From Levilinea sp. (GTDB taxonomy: Bacteria; Chloroflexota; Anaerolineae; Anaerolineales; Anaerolineaceae): 46,043 nt of DNA. Positions 24,838 to 33,291 of the stretch are shown piece after piece. Position 1 is the stretch's first letter, and every line of letters starts with the position of its first letter. The notes under the pieces are model-generated. The model ran no database searches. It saw only the letters and a program-made list of their open reading frames with translations, and was not told where the DNA came from. The stretch is from assembly GCA_029975215.1 (NCBI GenBank), contig JARKPO010000033.1, forward strand, positions 1-46,043, read 5' to 3'. The translations under genes were made by a program, and so were the position numbers.

Positions 24838-26403
24838 GTGACGAACGCAGTGGAGATGATTGGGATCCGCAAGGTATACCCAGGGGTCATAGCGAACAAC
24901 AATGTGAACTTTTCGGTTGCGGCGGGGGAGATTCACGCCCTGGTTGGCGAAAACGGCGCTGGCAAAAGCACTTTAATGAATGTTCTTTTTGGGTTAACCC
25001 GCCCGGAAGAAGGCCAGATTTACATCAACGGCAAACTGGCCCATATTCATAAGAACTCCGATGCGATCGCTCTGGGTATTGGCATGGTGCATCAGAGTTT
25101 CAAACTGGTTCCTTCCTTCACGGTAACCGAAAATATTACTCTGGGCGGTGAGCCGCGCAAAGGTATTTTGGTAGACCGCAAAGCAGCTCGCGATAATATC
25201 GTTGAAATCTCCAAACGTTTTGGTTTACAGGTGGACCCCGACGCCCGCATTCGCGATTTGCCCGTGGGCGTACAGCAGCGGGTTGAAATTCTGAAAGCTT
25301 TATATCATAACGCAGACATTCTTATTCTGGATGAGCCGACGGCGGTGCTGACCCCGCAGGAGACGCGTGATTTATTTGGCGTGATTCGTTCATTGGTCGC
25401 CAAGGGGAAAACTGTTATCTTTATTACGCATAAGTTCAACGAAGTCATGACGATTTCCGACCGCGTGACGGTGATGCGGGACGGAAAGGTGGTGGAAACC
25501 AAGAACACCAAAGATACCAACCCCACCGAATTAGCCCGCATGATGGTTGGCCGCGATGTGCTGCTGCGGGTAGAAAAAGCCCCGGCCAACCCCAAAGAGG
25601 TGGTTTTGGAAGTGCAGGACCTGGAAGTGCTCGACAACCGCAATCTCAAAGCCGTGCGCGGCTTAAGCTTGCAGGTGCGGGCAGGCGAGATCCTCGGCAT
25701 TGCCGGCGTGGAAGGCAACGGGCAGCGAGAGCTGGTGGAAGCCATCGTGGGGCTGCGGCCGGTGTACAGCGGTAAAGTGATCATGCAGGGTAAAGACATC
25801 ACCCATGCCAGCGTGCGTCAACGCCGCGATGACGGCATTTCCTGCGTGCCCGAAGACCGCTATGTGCGCGGCGTGGCTTTACGCGCCAATCTGGAAGACA
25901 ATTTGATCGTGGAATCCTATTTCAAAGAGCCGATCGGCAGGGGGATGCTGATTGATCTGAACCAGGTAACGGAATTTTCGCAACATTTGATCAAGAAATT
26001 TGACGTGCGCACCCCCAGCTCCAAGGTGATGGCTGGGGCGCTTTCGGGCGGCAATATGCAGAAGGTGGTGCTGGCGCGCGAGCTGAGTCTGGATCCGACC
26101 CTTTTGATTGTGGCCCAACCCACCCGCGGTTTGGATGTGGGCAGCATTGAGTTTGTTCACCGCACCATCATTGAAGCCCGCGACCGGGGAGCGGCCGTGC
26201 TGCTGGTTTCTGCTGAATTGGAAGAGATTATGTCGCTCAGCGACCGCATTAACGTGGTGTACGAAGGGCGCATTATGGGTGAGGTGAGCGGCGCCGAGGC
26301 GGACGAAGAATCCCTGGGGCTGTGGATGGCGGGCGTTGGCGGAAATGCGGAAGCGGCTCATGAAGCCTCCAGTGAACACACCGCCGAGACGTTGAAAGGT
26401 TAA
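24838..26403 (+). CDS. nucleoside ABC transporter ATP-binding protein (double ATPase)
   Basis: The 521-residue protein is a tandem ABC ATPase of the sugar/nucleoside (RbsA, NupO/YufO) group. Module 1 has Walker A GENGAGKST (37-45) and ILILDEPTAVLTPQE. Module 2 has the degenerate Walker A GVEGNGQRE usual in this group and signature LSGGNMQKVVLAREL (from 402). The start is GTG at 24838 after AGGAGG. It powers uptake of nucleosides through the two permeases that follow. Confidence 0.92.
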   Translation: MTNAVEMIGIRKVYPGVIANNNVNFSVAAGEIHALVGENGAGKSTLMNVLFGLTRPEEGQIYINGKLAHIHKNSDAIALGIGMVHQSFKLVPSFTVTENITLGGEPRKGILVDRKAARDNIVEISKRFGLQVDPDARIRDLPVGVQQRVEILKALYHNADILILDEPTAVLTPQETRDLFGVIRSLVAKGKTVIFITHKFNEVMTISDRVTVMRDGKVVETKNTKDTNPTELARMMVGRDVLLRVEKAPANPKEVVLEVQDLEVLDNRNLKAVRGLSLQVRAGEILGIAGVEGNGQRELVEAIVGLRPVYSGKVIMQGKDITHASVRQRRDDGISCVPEDRYVRGVALRANLEDNLIVESYFKEPIGRGMLIDLNQVTEFSQHLIKKFDVRTPSSKVMAGALSGGNMQKVVLARELSLDPTLLIVAQPTRGLDVGSIEFVHRTIIEARDRGAAVLLVSAELEEIMSLSDRINVVYEGRIMGEVSGAEADEESLGLWMAGVGGNAEAAHEASSEHTAETLKG

Positions 26404-26415
26404 AGGAGGATTCTC

Positions 26416-27576
26416 GTGAGCAAATTCATGAATTCCATGCGGGGCATTCTTCAACGCTCATTCACCTTGGGCCTCAGTATTTTGATGGCGATCCTGGCGG
26501 GTTCCATCATCATGCTGATTGAGAAGCAAAACCCTATTGAGGTATACCGCCTGCTGCTGGAAGGCGCGTTTGGCAGCACGCGCGGGCTGTTTATCACCAT
26601 GCAGCGCGCCACACCGCTGATCTTTACGGCCATTGCCTCCACCCTGGCGTTTCGTACGGGCGTGTTCAATGTGGGTGTAGAAGGCCAGTTCTTTATCGGC
26701 GCCATTGTGGGAACCTGGGTGGGCTATGCCTTCCAGATGCCCGCAGTGATCCACCTGCCCCTGACGCTGCTGGCGGGCTTTTTGGGCGGGGCGGCCTGGG
26801 CATATTTCCCCACGGTCATGCGTCAAAAATTGGGGGTGAACGAGATCATCACCACCATCATGACCAATTACATCGCCACTTTTTTGATCTCGTATCTGAC
26901 CAACTACCCCATGCGCGCCAGCGCCACCACGCCGGAGACACCCCCGGTGCAGGTGACGGCGCGGCTGCCGCAGTTTGTGGAGATCAGCAAGGAGTTTGGC
27001 AAAGGCTCGCAGGCGCATGTGGGCATCTTCATCGCCCTGGCGGTGGTGGTGATCATGTGGTTCATCTTCCGCCGCACCAAGCTGGGCTACGAATGGCGCA
27101 TGGTGGGCCTCTCGCACATGTTCTCGGAATTTGGCGGCGTGAACCTCAACCGTACCTTCATCAGCGGCATGTTGGTGAGCGGCGGCATCGCTGGTTTGGG
27201 CGGGATTGTGGAGATTTTGGGGGTTTGGCGCGAATATAAGAACCTGTTTGCGGTTGGGTTCGGATTTCGCGGCAACCTGGCATCCCTGTTGGGCGGCCAG
27301 ACGGTAATCGGTTCAACCGTGGCGGCCATCTTTTACGGCGGCATGGAATCCGGCGCGCTCAGTTTGGAATGGGGCGCGGGGGTTCCCCGCCAGCTAATTG
27401 ACATCATCGTCGGTCTGGTGATCTTCTTCATGGCCGCCGAAGGCATGTGGGATTTTCTGCGGCGGCGGCGCAAGGCGGCTGCCAGGAGCGGCGGCAGCGC
27501 CCCCACCGCAGGACAGACTCCGGCCAAACCCGCCGAAAAGGCGGAAGCCGCCGATCAGGCTGCGCAGGCCAGGTGA
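26416..27576 (+). CDS. nucleoside ABC transporter permease, subunit 1
   Basis: The 386-residue membrane protein belongs to the BPD_transp_2 group, of the NupP/YufP type. Visible features are the first helix after LQRSFTLGLSILMAILAGS (partial), the FRTGVFNVGVEGQFFIGA segment (NVGVEGQF) and LGVNEIITTIMTNYIA. The C-terminal tail is long, Ala/Pro-rich and charged (about 350-386). It starts with GTG at 26416 after AGGAGG, 12 bases from the ATPase gene, and pairs with the next gene product. Confidence 0.9.
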   Translation: MSKFMNSMRGILQRSFTLGLSILMAILAGSIIMLIEKQNPIEVYRLLLEGAFGSTRGLFITMQRATPLIFTAIASTLAFRTGVFNVGVEGQFFIGAIVGTWVGYAFQMPAVIHLPLTLLAGFLGGAAWAYFPTVMRQKLGVNEIITTIMTNYIATFLISYLTNYPMRASATTPETPPVQVTARLPQFVEISKEFGKGSQAHVGIFIALAVVVIMWFIFRRTKLGYEWRMVGLSHMFSEFGGVNLNRTFISGMLVSGGIAGLGGIVEILGVWREYKNLFAVGFGFRGNLASLLGGQTVIGSTVAAIFYGGMESGALSLEWGAGVPRQLIDIIVGLVIFFMAAEGMWDFLRRRRKAAARSGGSAPTAGQTPAKPAEKAEAADQAAQAR

Positions 27577-27608
27577 ATTGGATGAACCGATAAGGAGCGG
27601 ACCAAACC

Positions 27609-28562
27609 ATGGATGGAAGTGTCTTGCTGGATATTCTTTCACGGTATGTGTTTAACATCGCCAACATTCAAGGCATGCTGCGCCTGGCCACCCCGGTGGT
27701 TCTGGCAGGGCTGTGCGCGCTGATTACCGATCGGGCGGGCATTTTGAATATCGCTGGCGAAGGGATGATCCTGTTGGGAGCCTGGTTCGCCGTGGCAGCC
27801 AGCTATTTCTTTGGCAGTTCTCTGATGGGCTTGCTGGGCGGGATTGTGGCCGGATTGGTGGTGGGGGGGCTGTTTGCGCTCTTTTCCCTCAAATTCCGCG
27901 CCCACATCATTGTGATGGGCATTGCCATCAACATTTTTGCGGACGCCGCCACGATTTTCCTGACGCGCTCGGTGTTTGGGGTGGCAGGCGGCTTTACCGA
28001 CCCCAAGATTGTGGGCTTTGGAGCCATTGAAATCCCCATCATTAAGGACATCCCCATTTTGGGCGAGCTGCTCAGCGGCTACACCTTTATCGTTTACCTG
28101 ACCTGGTTCCTGGTGGCGGCCACTGCCTTGTTCCTGTACCGCACACCCTGGGGTTTTCATCTGCGCGCGGTGGGCGAGAACCCCGAAGCTGCTGAAACGA
28201 TGGGCATCAATGTGCAGCGCATTCGCTTCCTGGCGGTGATGGCCAGCGGCGTCTTCGCTGCGTTGGCGGGGGTGTACCTTTCATTGGGCCACTTGCAAGG
28301 CTATGTGGACAAGATGGCCGCCGGCCGCGGCTTCATCGGCATGGCGGTGAACACCTTCGGCGGGGGCGCGCCTTTGGGCGTGTTCCTCTCCAGCCTGCTG
28401 TTTGGCTTCGTGGATATGTTGGGCTTCCGCTTGCAGGCCGAGCGTATCATCCCCATTTATTTTGTCAGTATGATGCCCTACATTGTCACCCTGGCCGCTT
28501 TGACCTATTTCACCATCCGGCGTGAAAATGCGCGCAAGCGGGCCGCGACCAAAAAGGAATGA
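27609..28562 (+). CDS. nucleoside ABC transporter permease, subunit 2
   Basis: The 317-residue membrane protein matches the NupQ/YufQ type: LATPVVLAGLCALITDRAGILNIAGEGMILLGA (key NIAGEGMILLG), a family hallmark, about nine helices, and GFHLRAVGENPEAAETMGIN, a conserved cytoplasmic loop. With subunit 1 it forms the channel. It has a weak AAGGAGCGG ribosome site. A perfect stem-loop follows, then two phosphorylase genes, so imported nucleosides meet their enzymes from the same cluster. Confidence 0.9.
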   Translation: MDGSVLLDILSRYVFNIANIQGMLRLATPVVLAGLCALITDRAGILNIAGEGMILLGAWFAVAASYFFGSSLMGLLGGIVAGLVVGGLFALFSLKFRAHIIVMGIAINIFADAATIFLTRSVFGVAGGFTDPKIVGFGAIEIPIIKDIPILGELLSGYTFIVYLTWFLVAATALFLYRTPWGFHLRAVGENPEAAETMGINVQRIRFLAVMASGVFAALAGVYLSLGHLQGYVDKMAAGRGFIGMAVNTFGGGAPLGVFLSSLLFGFVDMLGFRLQAERIIPIYFVSMMPYIVTLAALTYFTIRRENARKRAATKKE

Positions 28563-28573
28563 GCTGTGTTAGG

Positions 28574-28604
28574 CTGGCCAGGCGTCTCAGCGGTGCCTGG
28601 CCAG
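28574..28604 (+). other. perfect intercistronic stem-loop before the first phosphorylase gene
   Basis: CTGGCCAGGC (28574-28583) pairs perfectly with GCCTGGCCAG (28595-28604). There is no T-run. It is likely an mRNA processing or stability element between transport and enzyme genes. Confidence 0.6.
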
Positions 28605-28619
28605 AGAAAGAAGGACGAG

Positions 28620-29354
28620 ATGGAATTTCATATCCTCTGCAAACCTGAAGATATCGCCCCTTACGTTTTTGTGCCTGGGGATCACGACCGGGCCAAGAAA
28701 ATCGCAGACCAATTCGATCAGGCTCGCTTTGTGAGCGACAGCCGCGGGTATCACATTTACACCGGCACGGTGGACGACATTCGCATGACTGTCTGCTCGA
28801 CGGGGATGGGCGGCCCGCAAGTCGCTATCGGCGTGGAGGAGCTGGCCCATTTGGGTGCAAAGGTGTTCATCCGCGTGGGGTCATGCGGCACGGCGCAGGA
28901 TAACATCACCGTAGGCGATATTATCATCCCCACAGGGGTGTACCGCGGCGGGGCCACCGCCCACAGTTACCTGCCTCCGGCGTTCCCGGCCGCGCCCGAT
29001 TTTGGGGTGTTGACCGCGTTGGTGGAAGAAGCCCGCGCCACCGGCCCAGGGGCGCATGTGGGCATCGCCTCCTCCAGCGATGCGTTTTACGCAGAAGGCG
29101 ATCCGGCCCTGTACGCCAGGCTGAAGCAGGCGGGGGTGATGGCTTTTGAGATGGAATGCGACACGCTCTTCATCATCTCCAATTTCCGCGGTTGGCGGGC
29201 TGGGGCGGTTTTGGCCTGCGACGGCACCTCCACCGAGATCAAACCCGAATGGGGCCGCCAGGCTTTTCTGGACGGTGAGAAACGCGCCATCCAGGTGGCC
29301 ATTCGTGCCATGAAGCGCATTGCCCTGGAAGATCAAAAGCGGCAGGTCGCCTGA
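28620..29354 (+). CDS. uridine phosphorylase-like nucleoside phosphorylase, copy 1
   Basis: The 244-residue protein has the NP-I hexameric phosphorylase layout: YVFVPGDHDRAK (phosphate loop), CSTGMGGP, RVGSCGTAQ, the ribose-binding EMECDTLF and the C-terminal ACDGTSTE with the catalytic-site Asp. It splits a nucleoside with phosphate into base and (deoxy)ribose 1-phosphate. I chose the ATG at 28620, after GAAGGA, because the upstream GTG frame would include a hairpin. It is followed by a close paralogue. Confidence 0.88.
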   Translation: MEFHILCKPEDIAPYVFVPGDHDRAKKIADQFDQARFVSDSRGYHIYTGTVDDIRMTVCSTGMGGPQVAIGVEELAHLGAKVFIRVGSCGTAQDNITVGDIIIPTGVYRGGATAHSYLPPAFPAAPDFGVLTALVEEARATGPGAHVGIASSSDAFYAEGDPALYARLKQAGVMAFEMECDTLFIISNFRGWRAGAVLACDGTSTEIKPEWGRQAFLDGEKRAIQVAIRAMKRIALEDQKRQVA

Positions 29355-29372
29355 GATAGAAAGGGAAACGTC

Positions 29373-30104
29373 ATGGAATTCCATATTCGCTGCAACCCAG
29401 AAGAGATTTCGCGGTACGTGTTTGTGCCCGGCAGCCACGCGCGAGCCAAAATGATCGCGGAACATTTTCAAGATTGCCGCCTGGTTTCGGACAGCCGCGG
29501 CTACCTGGTGTATTCGGGCACAGTGGACGGCATTTTTATGACCGTGTCTTCCACTGGCATGGGCGGGCCGACCACGGCCATCGCGGTGGAGGAGCTGGGC
29601 CACATGGGCGCGGATACCATGATCCGCGTGGGCTCCTGCGGCACGATGCAGGATTACGTGAATGTAGGCGACGTGGTGGTGGCCGCGGGAACCTTCCGAG
29701 CGGGCGGCACAGCGAACAACTACCTGCCCATTGAATTTCCCGCGGTGCCCAATTACGATGTGACCGCAGCCCTGGTTCAGGCGGCCAAACGCCTGGATTT
29801 AAAGGTACATGTGGGCCTGGGCTCAGCCGGGGACGCCTTTTATGCGCCTCGCGACCCTTCAAACCGCGACGATTTAAAACGGTCCGGGATTATTTCGGGT
29901 GAGATGGAAAGTGATACTTTGTTTGTGATCGCCGCCTTACGCGGGTGGCGCGCCGGCGCTTTGTATGCCAACGACGGCACTTCAAAGGAAACCAAGCCTG
30001 CATGGGGAGAAGAGGCTTTCCGGCGCGGAGAGGAAAATGCCATCCGCATTGCTTTGGAAGCGATGAAAGCGATTGCACAGGCGGACGCTGCAGCCGGCGC
30101 GTAA
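29373..30104 (+). CDS. uridine phosphorylase-like nucleoside phosphorylase, copy 2
   Basis: The 243-residue protein is a tandem paralogue of copy 1 with the same motifs: YVFVPGSHARAK, SSTGMGGP, RVGSCGTMQ, EMESDTLF and ANDGTSKE. The segment that contributes to base recognition differs (FRAGGTANNYLP against YRGGATAHSYLP), and EMESD versus EMECD, suggesting different base preference. Ribosome site AGAAAGGGAAACG. It is the last gene before a hairpin. Confidence 0.88.
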   Translation: MEFHIRCNPEEISRYVFVPGSHARAKMIAEHFQDCRLVSDSRGYLVYSGTVDGIFMTVSSTGMGGPTTAIAVEELGHMGADTMIRVGSCGTMQDYVNVGDVVVAAGTFRAGGTANNYLPIEFPAVPNYDVTAALVQAAKRLDLKVHVGLGSAGDAFYAPRDPSNRDDLKRSGIISGEMESDTLFVIAALRGWRAGALYANDGTSKETKPAWGEEAFRRGEENAIRIALEAMKAIAQADAAAGA

Positions 30105-30141
30105 ACATTCGGTTTAGCCGGAATAAAAAAGCCCTGAATCA

Positions 30142-30164
30142 AGGGGAAACTCCTCGTTTCCCCT
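30142..30164 (+). terminator. possible weak terminator between phosphorylase and hydrolase genes
   Basis: AGGGGAAAC (30142-30150) pairs perfectly with GTTTCCCCT (30156-30164). The downstream sequence is CTGGTACTTTATTG, so the T-rich tail is weak. Partial termination is possible. Confidence 0.5.
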
Positions 30165-30203
30165 CTGGTACTTTATTGTCTAGGCACAAGGAGCGGCAAA
30201 AAG

Positions 30204-31154
30204 ATGACACCTCGAAAAGTGATCATTGATTGTGATACCGGCGTGGACGACGCGATGGCGTTGAGCCTGGCTTTGCGCTCGCCGGAATTGGAAGTGGTCG
30301 GCATCACCTGCGTGGCGGGGAATGTGGAATTGGAGCACGTCATCCGCAACACGCTGACGGTGGTGGAGCTTTCCAGCAAGAAGGTGCCGGTGTACGCGGG
30401 GGCTTACCGGCCTTTAATGGGCGTCTGGGAGACGGCAGCCTCGGTGCACGGGCGCAAGGGCTTTGGCGACCTGGAATATCCGGAGCCGAAAATCCGCGTG
30501 GAACCCGAACACGCTGTGGATTTCCTGGTGCGCGCCTTTTTGGAGAGCCAGAACGACCTGGATTTAATTACCATCGGCCCGCTGACCAACGTGGCCCTGG
30601 CGCTGGCCAAGGATGCGCGCCTGGCGTCCAAGATCCGCTCGATCACCATGATGGCGGGCGGCATCAACGCGGGCAATTCCACCCCAGCGGCGGAATTCAA
30701 CATCTATGCCGACCCCGAAGCAGCAGACCTGGTCTTCCGCAGCGGCATTCCCCTGACCATGGTTGCTCTTGACCCGATCATAGAATGCGGCGGCATTTAC
30801 GTGGCTGACGTGGAAAACCTGGAAGCGGCAGGCACGCCCTGGTGCACGTTGGTGGCGCGGCTGCTGCGGCGCAATTTGGAACGTATGAAGGTGGTTTACA
30901 GCGACGACCTGCGCACCACCCCGCCCGACCTGTTGGCGGTGGGGGTGTACATTGACCCCAGCATCGCCGAGTGCGAGATGTTCCATGTGACTGTGGAATG
31001 CCGCGGCGAGCACACCCGCGGGATGACCCTCCTCGACCGGCGCATGTGGGCGCGGGCGATGGGGCTTTCGGCCCAGCCGAATGTGAACGTGGTCAAAACG
31101 GTGGACAATCTCCGCTACCGCGCCCTGGTGGTGGATACGCTGACCGCCCAATAG
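30204..31154 (+). CDS. inosine/uridine-preferring nucleoside hydrolase
   Basis: The 316-residue protein has the calcium-binding DCDTGVDD motif (residues 9-16) of nucleoside hydrolases, GNVELEHVIRNTL, the TIGPLTNVALAL segment, MMAGGINAGN, and EFNIYADPEAA with the conserved Asn and Asp. It cleaves ribonucleosides with water into base and ribose. Free ribose would then be used by the ribokinase at 35044. The ribosome site is ACAAGGAG. Base preference cannot be read from the sequence. Confidence 0.92.
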   Translation: MTPRKVIIDCDTGVDDAMALSLALRSPELEVVGITCVAGNVELEHVIRNTLTVVELSSKKVPVYAGAYRPLMGVWETAASVHGRKGFGDLEYPEPKIRVEPEHAVDFLVRAFLESQNDLDLITIGPLTNVALALAKDARLASKIRSITMMAGGINAGNSTPAAEFNIYADPEAADLVFRSGIPLTMVALDPIIECGGIYVADVENLEAAGTPWCTLVARLLRRNLERMKVVYSDDLRTTPPDLLAVGVYIDPSIAECEMFHVTVECRGEHTRGMTLLDRRMWARAMGLSAQPNVNVVKTVDNLRYRALVVDTLTAQ

Positions 31155-31193
31155 TGGGTTGACTTCATTGGAAAAGGAGTGAAAGGAACGCAT

Positions 31194-32069
31194 ATGGACA
31201 CAAAAGCGCAATTCGGCGATACGTTCGGCCCCAGCCTGCTGTGGCGCGAACGCCGCAAAGAGGCTGCGGCGTACATCCGCACGCAGACTTCGCTTGTTCC
31301 AGAGATCGGTATCATCCTCGGTTCCGGCCTGGGGGCCGTCGCCAGCGAGATTCAAAACGCAACGGTGATCCCCTACAAAGACATTCCCTATTTCCCCCAA
31401 TCCACCGTGATGGGGCATGCCAGCGAGCTGATTTTGGGTGAGCTGGAAGGCAAAAAGGTTGTGGCCATGAATGGACGCTTTCATTTTTATGAGGGCTACA
31501 CCATGCAGCAAATTGCCTTTCCGGTGTGGGTGATGCGCACCCTGGGTACCCAGGTGCTGATCGCCACCAACGCGGCGGGGGGCATTAACCGCTCGTTTTC
31601 ACCCGGCGATTTGATGATCATCGTGGATCACATCAACTTGCTGTGGGATAACCCCCTGATCGGCCCCAATGATGACGAATTGGGCGTGCGTTTCCCCGCG
31701 ATGGGACTGGCCTACCCCTGGGACATGATTGAGCTGGCTCAGGCCGCGGCGGACAAGGAAAACATCCCCGTGAAGCGCGGCGTGTATGTGGCGACTCAGG
31801 GGCCGGTGTACACCACCCGCGCGGAGGGCGAGCTGTATCGGCTGATGCGAGCGGACGCAGTGGGCATGTCCACCGTGCCGGAAATCATCGCCGCTACCCA
31901 TGCGGGCATGCGCACTTTGGGCATTTCCTGCATCACCGACACCAGCAAAGACCCCAAGGCGGGTCCGGCGGGGGTGCTGACCCACGAAGAGGTGGTGGAA
32001 GTGGCCAACCGCACCAAGCCCAAGTTCATCCGCTTGATGAAGGCCATTTTACGCGAAATTAACCTGTAG
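31194..32069 (+). CDS. trimeric-type purine nucleoside phosphorylase, possibly 6-amino-purine-accepting
   Basis: The 291-residue protein has the trimeric PNP layout: ILGSGLGAV, GHASELILGEL, the FHFYEGY loop, TNAAGGIN, and DAVGMSTVPEIIAATHAG. Two specificity residues differ from typical PNPs: the usual FE/YE-T segment reads QGPVYTTRAE (Thr207 in place of the base-binding Glu), and the usual Asn after the ISC-I/T strand is Asp249 (CITDTS). These resemble methylthioadenosine phosphorylase, which accepts 6-aminopurines. I chose the ATG at 31194, after AAAGGA; an in-frame GTG at 31179 is possible. Confidence 0.88.
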   Translation: MDTKAQFGDTFGPSLLWRERRKEAAAYIRTQTSLVPEIGIILGSGLGAVASEIQNATVIPYKDIPYFPQSTVMGHASELILGELEGKKVVAMNGRFHFYEGYTMQQIAFPVWVMRTLGTQVLIATNAAGGINRSFSPGDLMIIVDHINLLWDNPLIGPNDDELGVRFPAMGLAYPWDMIELAQAAADKENIPVKRGVYVATQGPVYTTRAEGELYRLMRADAVGMSTVPEIIAATHAGMRTLGISCITDTSKDPKAGPAGVLTHEEVVEVANRTKPKFIRLMKAILREINL

Positions 32070-32081
32070 GAAAGGGACGAC

Positions 32082-32576
32082 ATGAAGATCTATTTTGCTG
32101 GCCCGCTGTTTACGCCCTACGAACGGGATTTTATCTCCAGGTCGGCTGTAACCCTGCGTGAAAACGGCATGGATCCTTTTGTGCCGCACGAAAACCCCAA
32201 GTTTGCCAACCCTGCCGATACGCGCAGCCCGGCTAAGAAGTGCTTTGACGCGGATTTTGGCGCCATTGAAAGTGCCAACGCCATGCTGGCCATCCTCAAC
32301 GGCGCTGAGGTGGATGACGGCACGGCGTGTGAGATTGGGATTTTTTCTGAGCTGATGAAGGTGGACCCCACCAAAAAAGGTATTGTGGCCTTGCATGATG
32401 ATTACCGCACGCAGGCCAAAGGGGAAGGCAAGGGCATTAATGGTTTTGTCCTCGGCTGCATTCTGAAATCGGGGGTGGTGTGCAAGACGCTGGAAGAGGC
32501 CATCGCCCAGCTGAAGGTCTGGCAGGCCGAGCTGGAAGCCGAGGGACACCTGGGCAAGACTGGGAGGGCATCATGA
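32082..32576 (+). CDS. nucleoside 2-deoxyribosyltransferase, copy 1
   Basis: The 164-residue protein starts with KIYFAGPLFTPYERDF, the substrate loop of nucleoside deoxyribosyltransferases, then NAMLAILNGAEVDDGTACEIGIF containing the conserved DDGTACEIG motif with the nucleophilic Glu. Such enzymes exchange bases between 2'-deoxynucleosides without phosphate. It follows the PNP gene by 12 bases and overlaps copy 2 by an ATGA. Confidence 0.88.
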   Translation: MKIYFAGPLFTPYERDFISRSAVTLRENGMDPFVPHENPKFANPADTRSPAKKCFDADFGAIESANAMLAILNGAEVDDGTACEIGIFSELMKVDPTKKGIVALHDDYRTQAKGEGKGINGFVLGCILKSGVVCKTLEEAIAQLKVWQAELEAEGHLGKTGRAS

Positions 32577-33157
32577 AAATCTACTTCGCCGGGCCGCTGT
32601 TTACGCCGTATGTGCGCAAATTTATCGCTGAACACGCCCAGATTCTGCGCGAAAATGGGATTGACCCGTTTGTGCCGCACGAGAAATTTAACAACATGAT
32701 CTCTCGCGAGCAGGTGGACGCGGTTATCGCCGCGGGCAAGATCCGCGCGGAGGATTTGGGCACGGGTGATTTCCGCGAGGCGGTCATGGATTTGATCCGC
32801 CGCGGTAAGCTCAACCGCGAGGATTTTAACCTGCCGAAGATGACCCCTGAGGTGATTTTTGAGGTGGACTACGAAGGTCTTTCCTCGGCGGATGCGGTGG
32901 TGGCCATTTTGGACGGTACGCAGGTAGACGACGGCACGGCCTGTGAGATCGGCATTTTCTCTGCGCTGTGCCGCCGCGACCCCAGCAAGAAGGGCATCAT
33001 CGGTTTCATGACCGACAGCCGCGGGGTCACCCGCGCCGCTACAGGCTACGGCGTCAATTTGTTCGTTCTCGGCACCGTGTTGGAACACGGGCCGGTTGTG
33101 GACGATTTTAATGAGGTAGTTCGTCAATTAAAGGTATGGGACGCCCAGCCAGTATGA
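32573..33157 (+). CDS. nucleoside 2-deoxyribosyltransferase, copy 2
   Basis: The 194-residue protein is a paralogue of copy 1 (KIYFAGPLFTPYVRKF at the start; DGTQVDDGTACEIGIF with the catalytic Glu), with about 30 extra residues in the middle (about 50-95) that form an additional helical insert. I chose the ATG at 32573, which overlaps the copy 1 stop codon (ATGA), so the two are translationally coupled. The insert could change the substrate or the oligomer. It is the last enzyme gene before a high-GC spacer. Confidence 0.87.
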   Translation: MKIYFAGPLFTPYVRKFIAEHAQILRENGIDPFVPHEKFNNMISREQVDAVIAAGKIRAEDLGTGDFREAVMDLIRRGKLNREDFNLPKMTPEVIFEVDYEGLSSADAVVAILDGTQVDDGTACEIGIFSALCRRDPSKKGIIGFMTDSRGVTRAATGYGVNLFVLGTVLEHGPVVDDFNEVVRQLKVWDAQPV

Positions 33158-33221
33158 CGTTCCACCCGCCGCCTGCCGCGAACATTCCTGCACGAGGCGG
33201 GCGCTGAACGCAGCCGCTGGC

Positions 33222-33251
33222 CCGGCCGGGGGGCGCAAGCTCCCTGGCCGG
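33222..33251 (+). other. GC-rich stem-loop upstream of the MFS gene
   Basis: CCGGCC (33222-33227) pairs with GGCCGG (33246-33251), and the adjacent GGG and CCC extend the stem past one bulge. No T-run follows. It may end or process the deoxyribosyltransferase message. Confidence 0.35.
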
Positions 33252-33291
33252 TGCGGTGTGCAATTGTATCCATTGGATGGAAGACGGCTGA

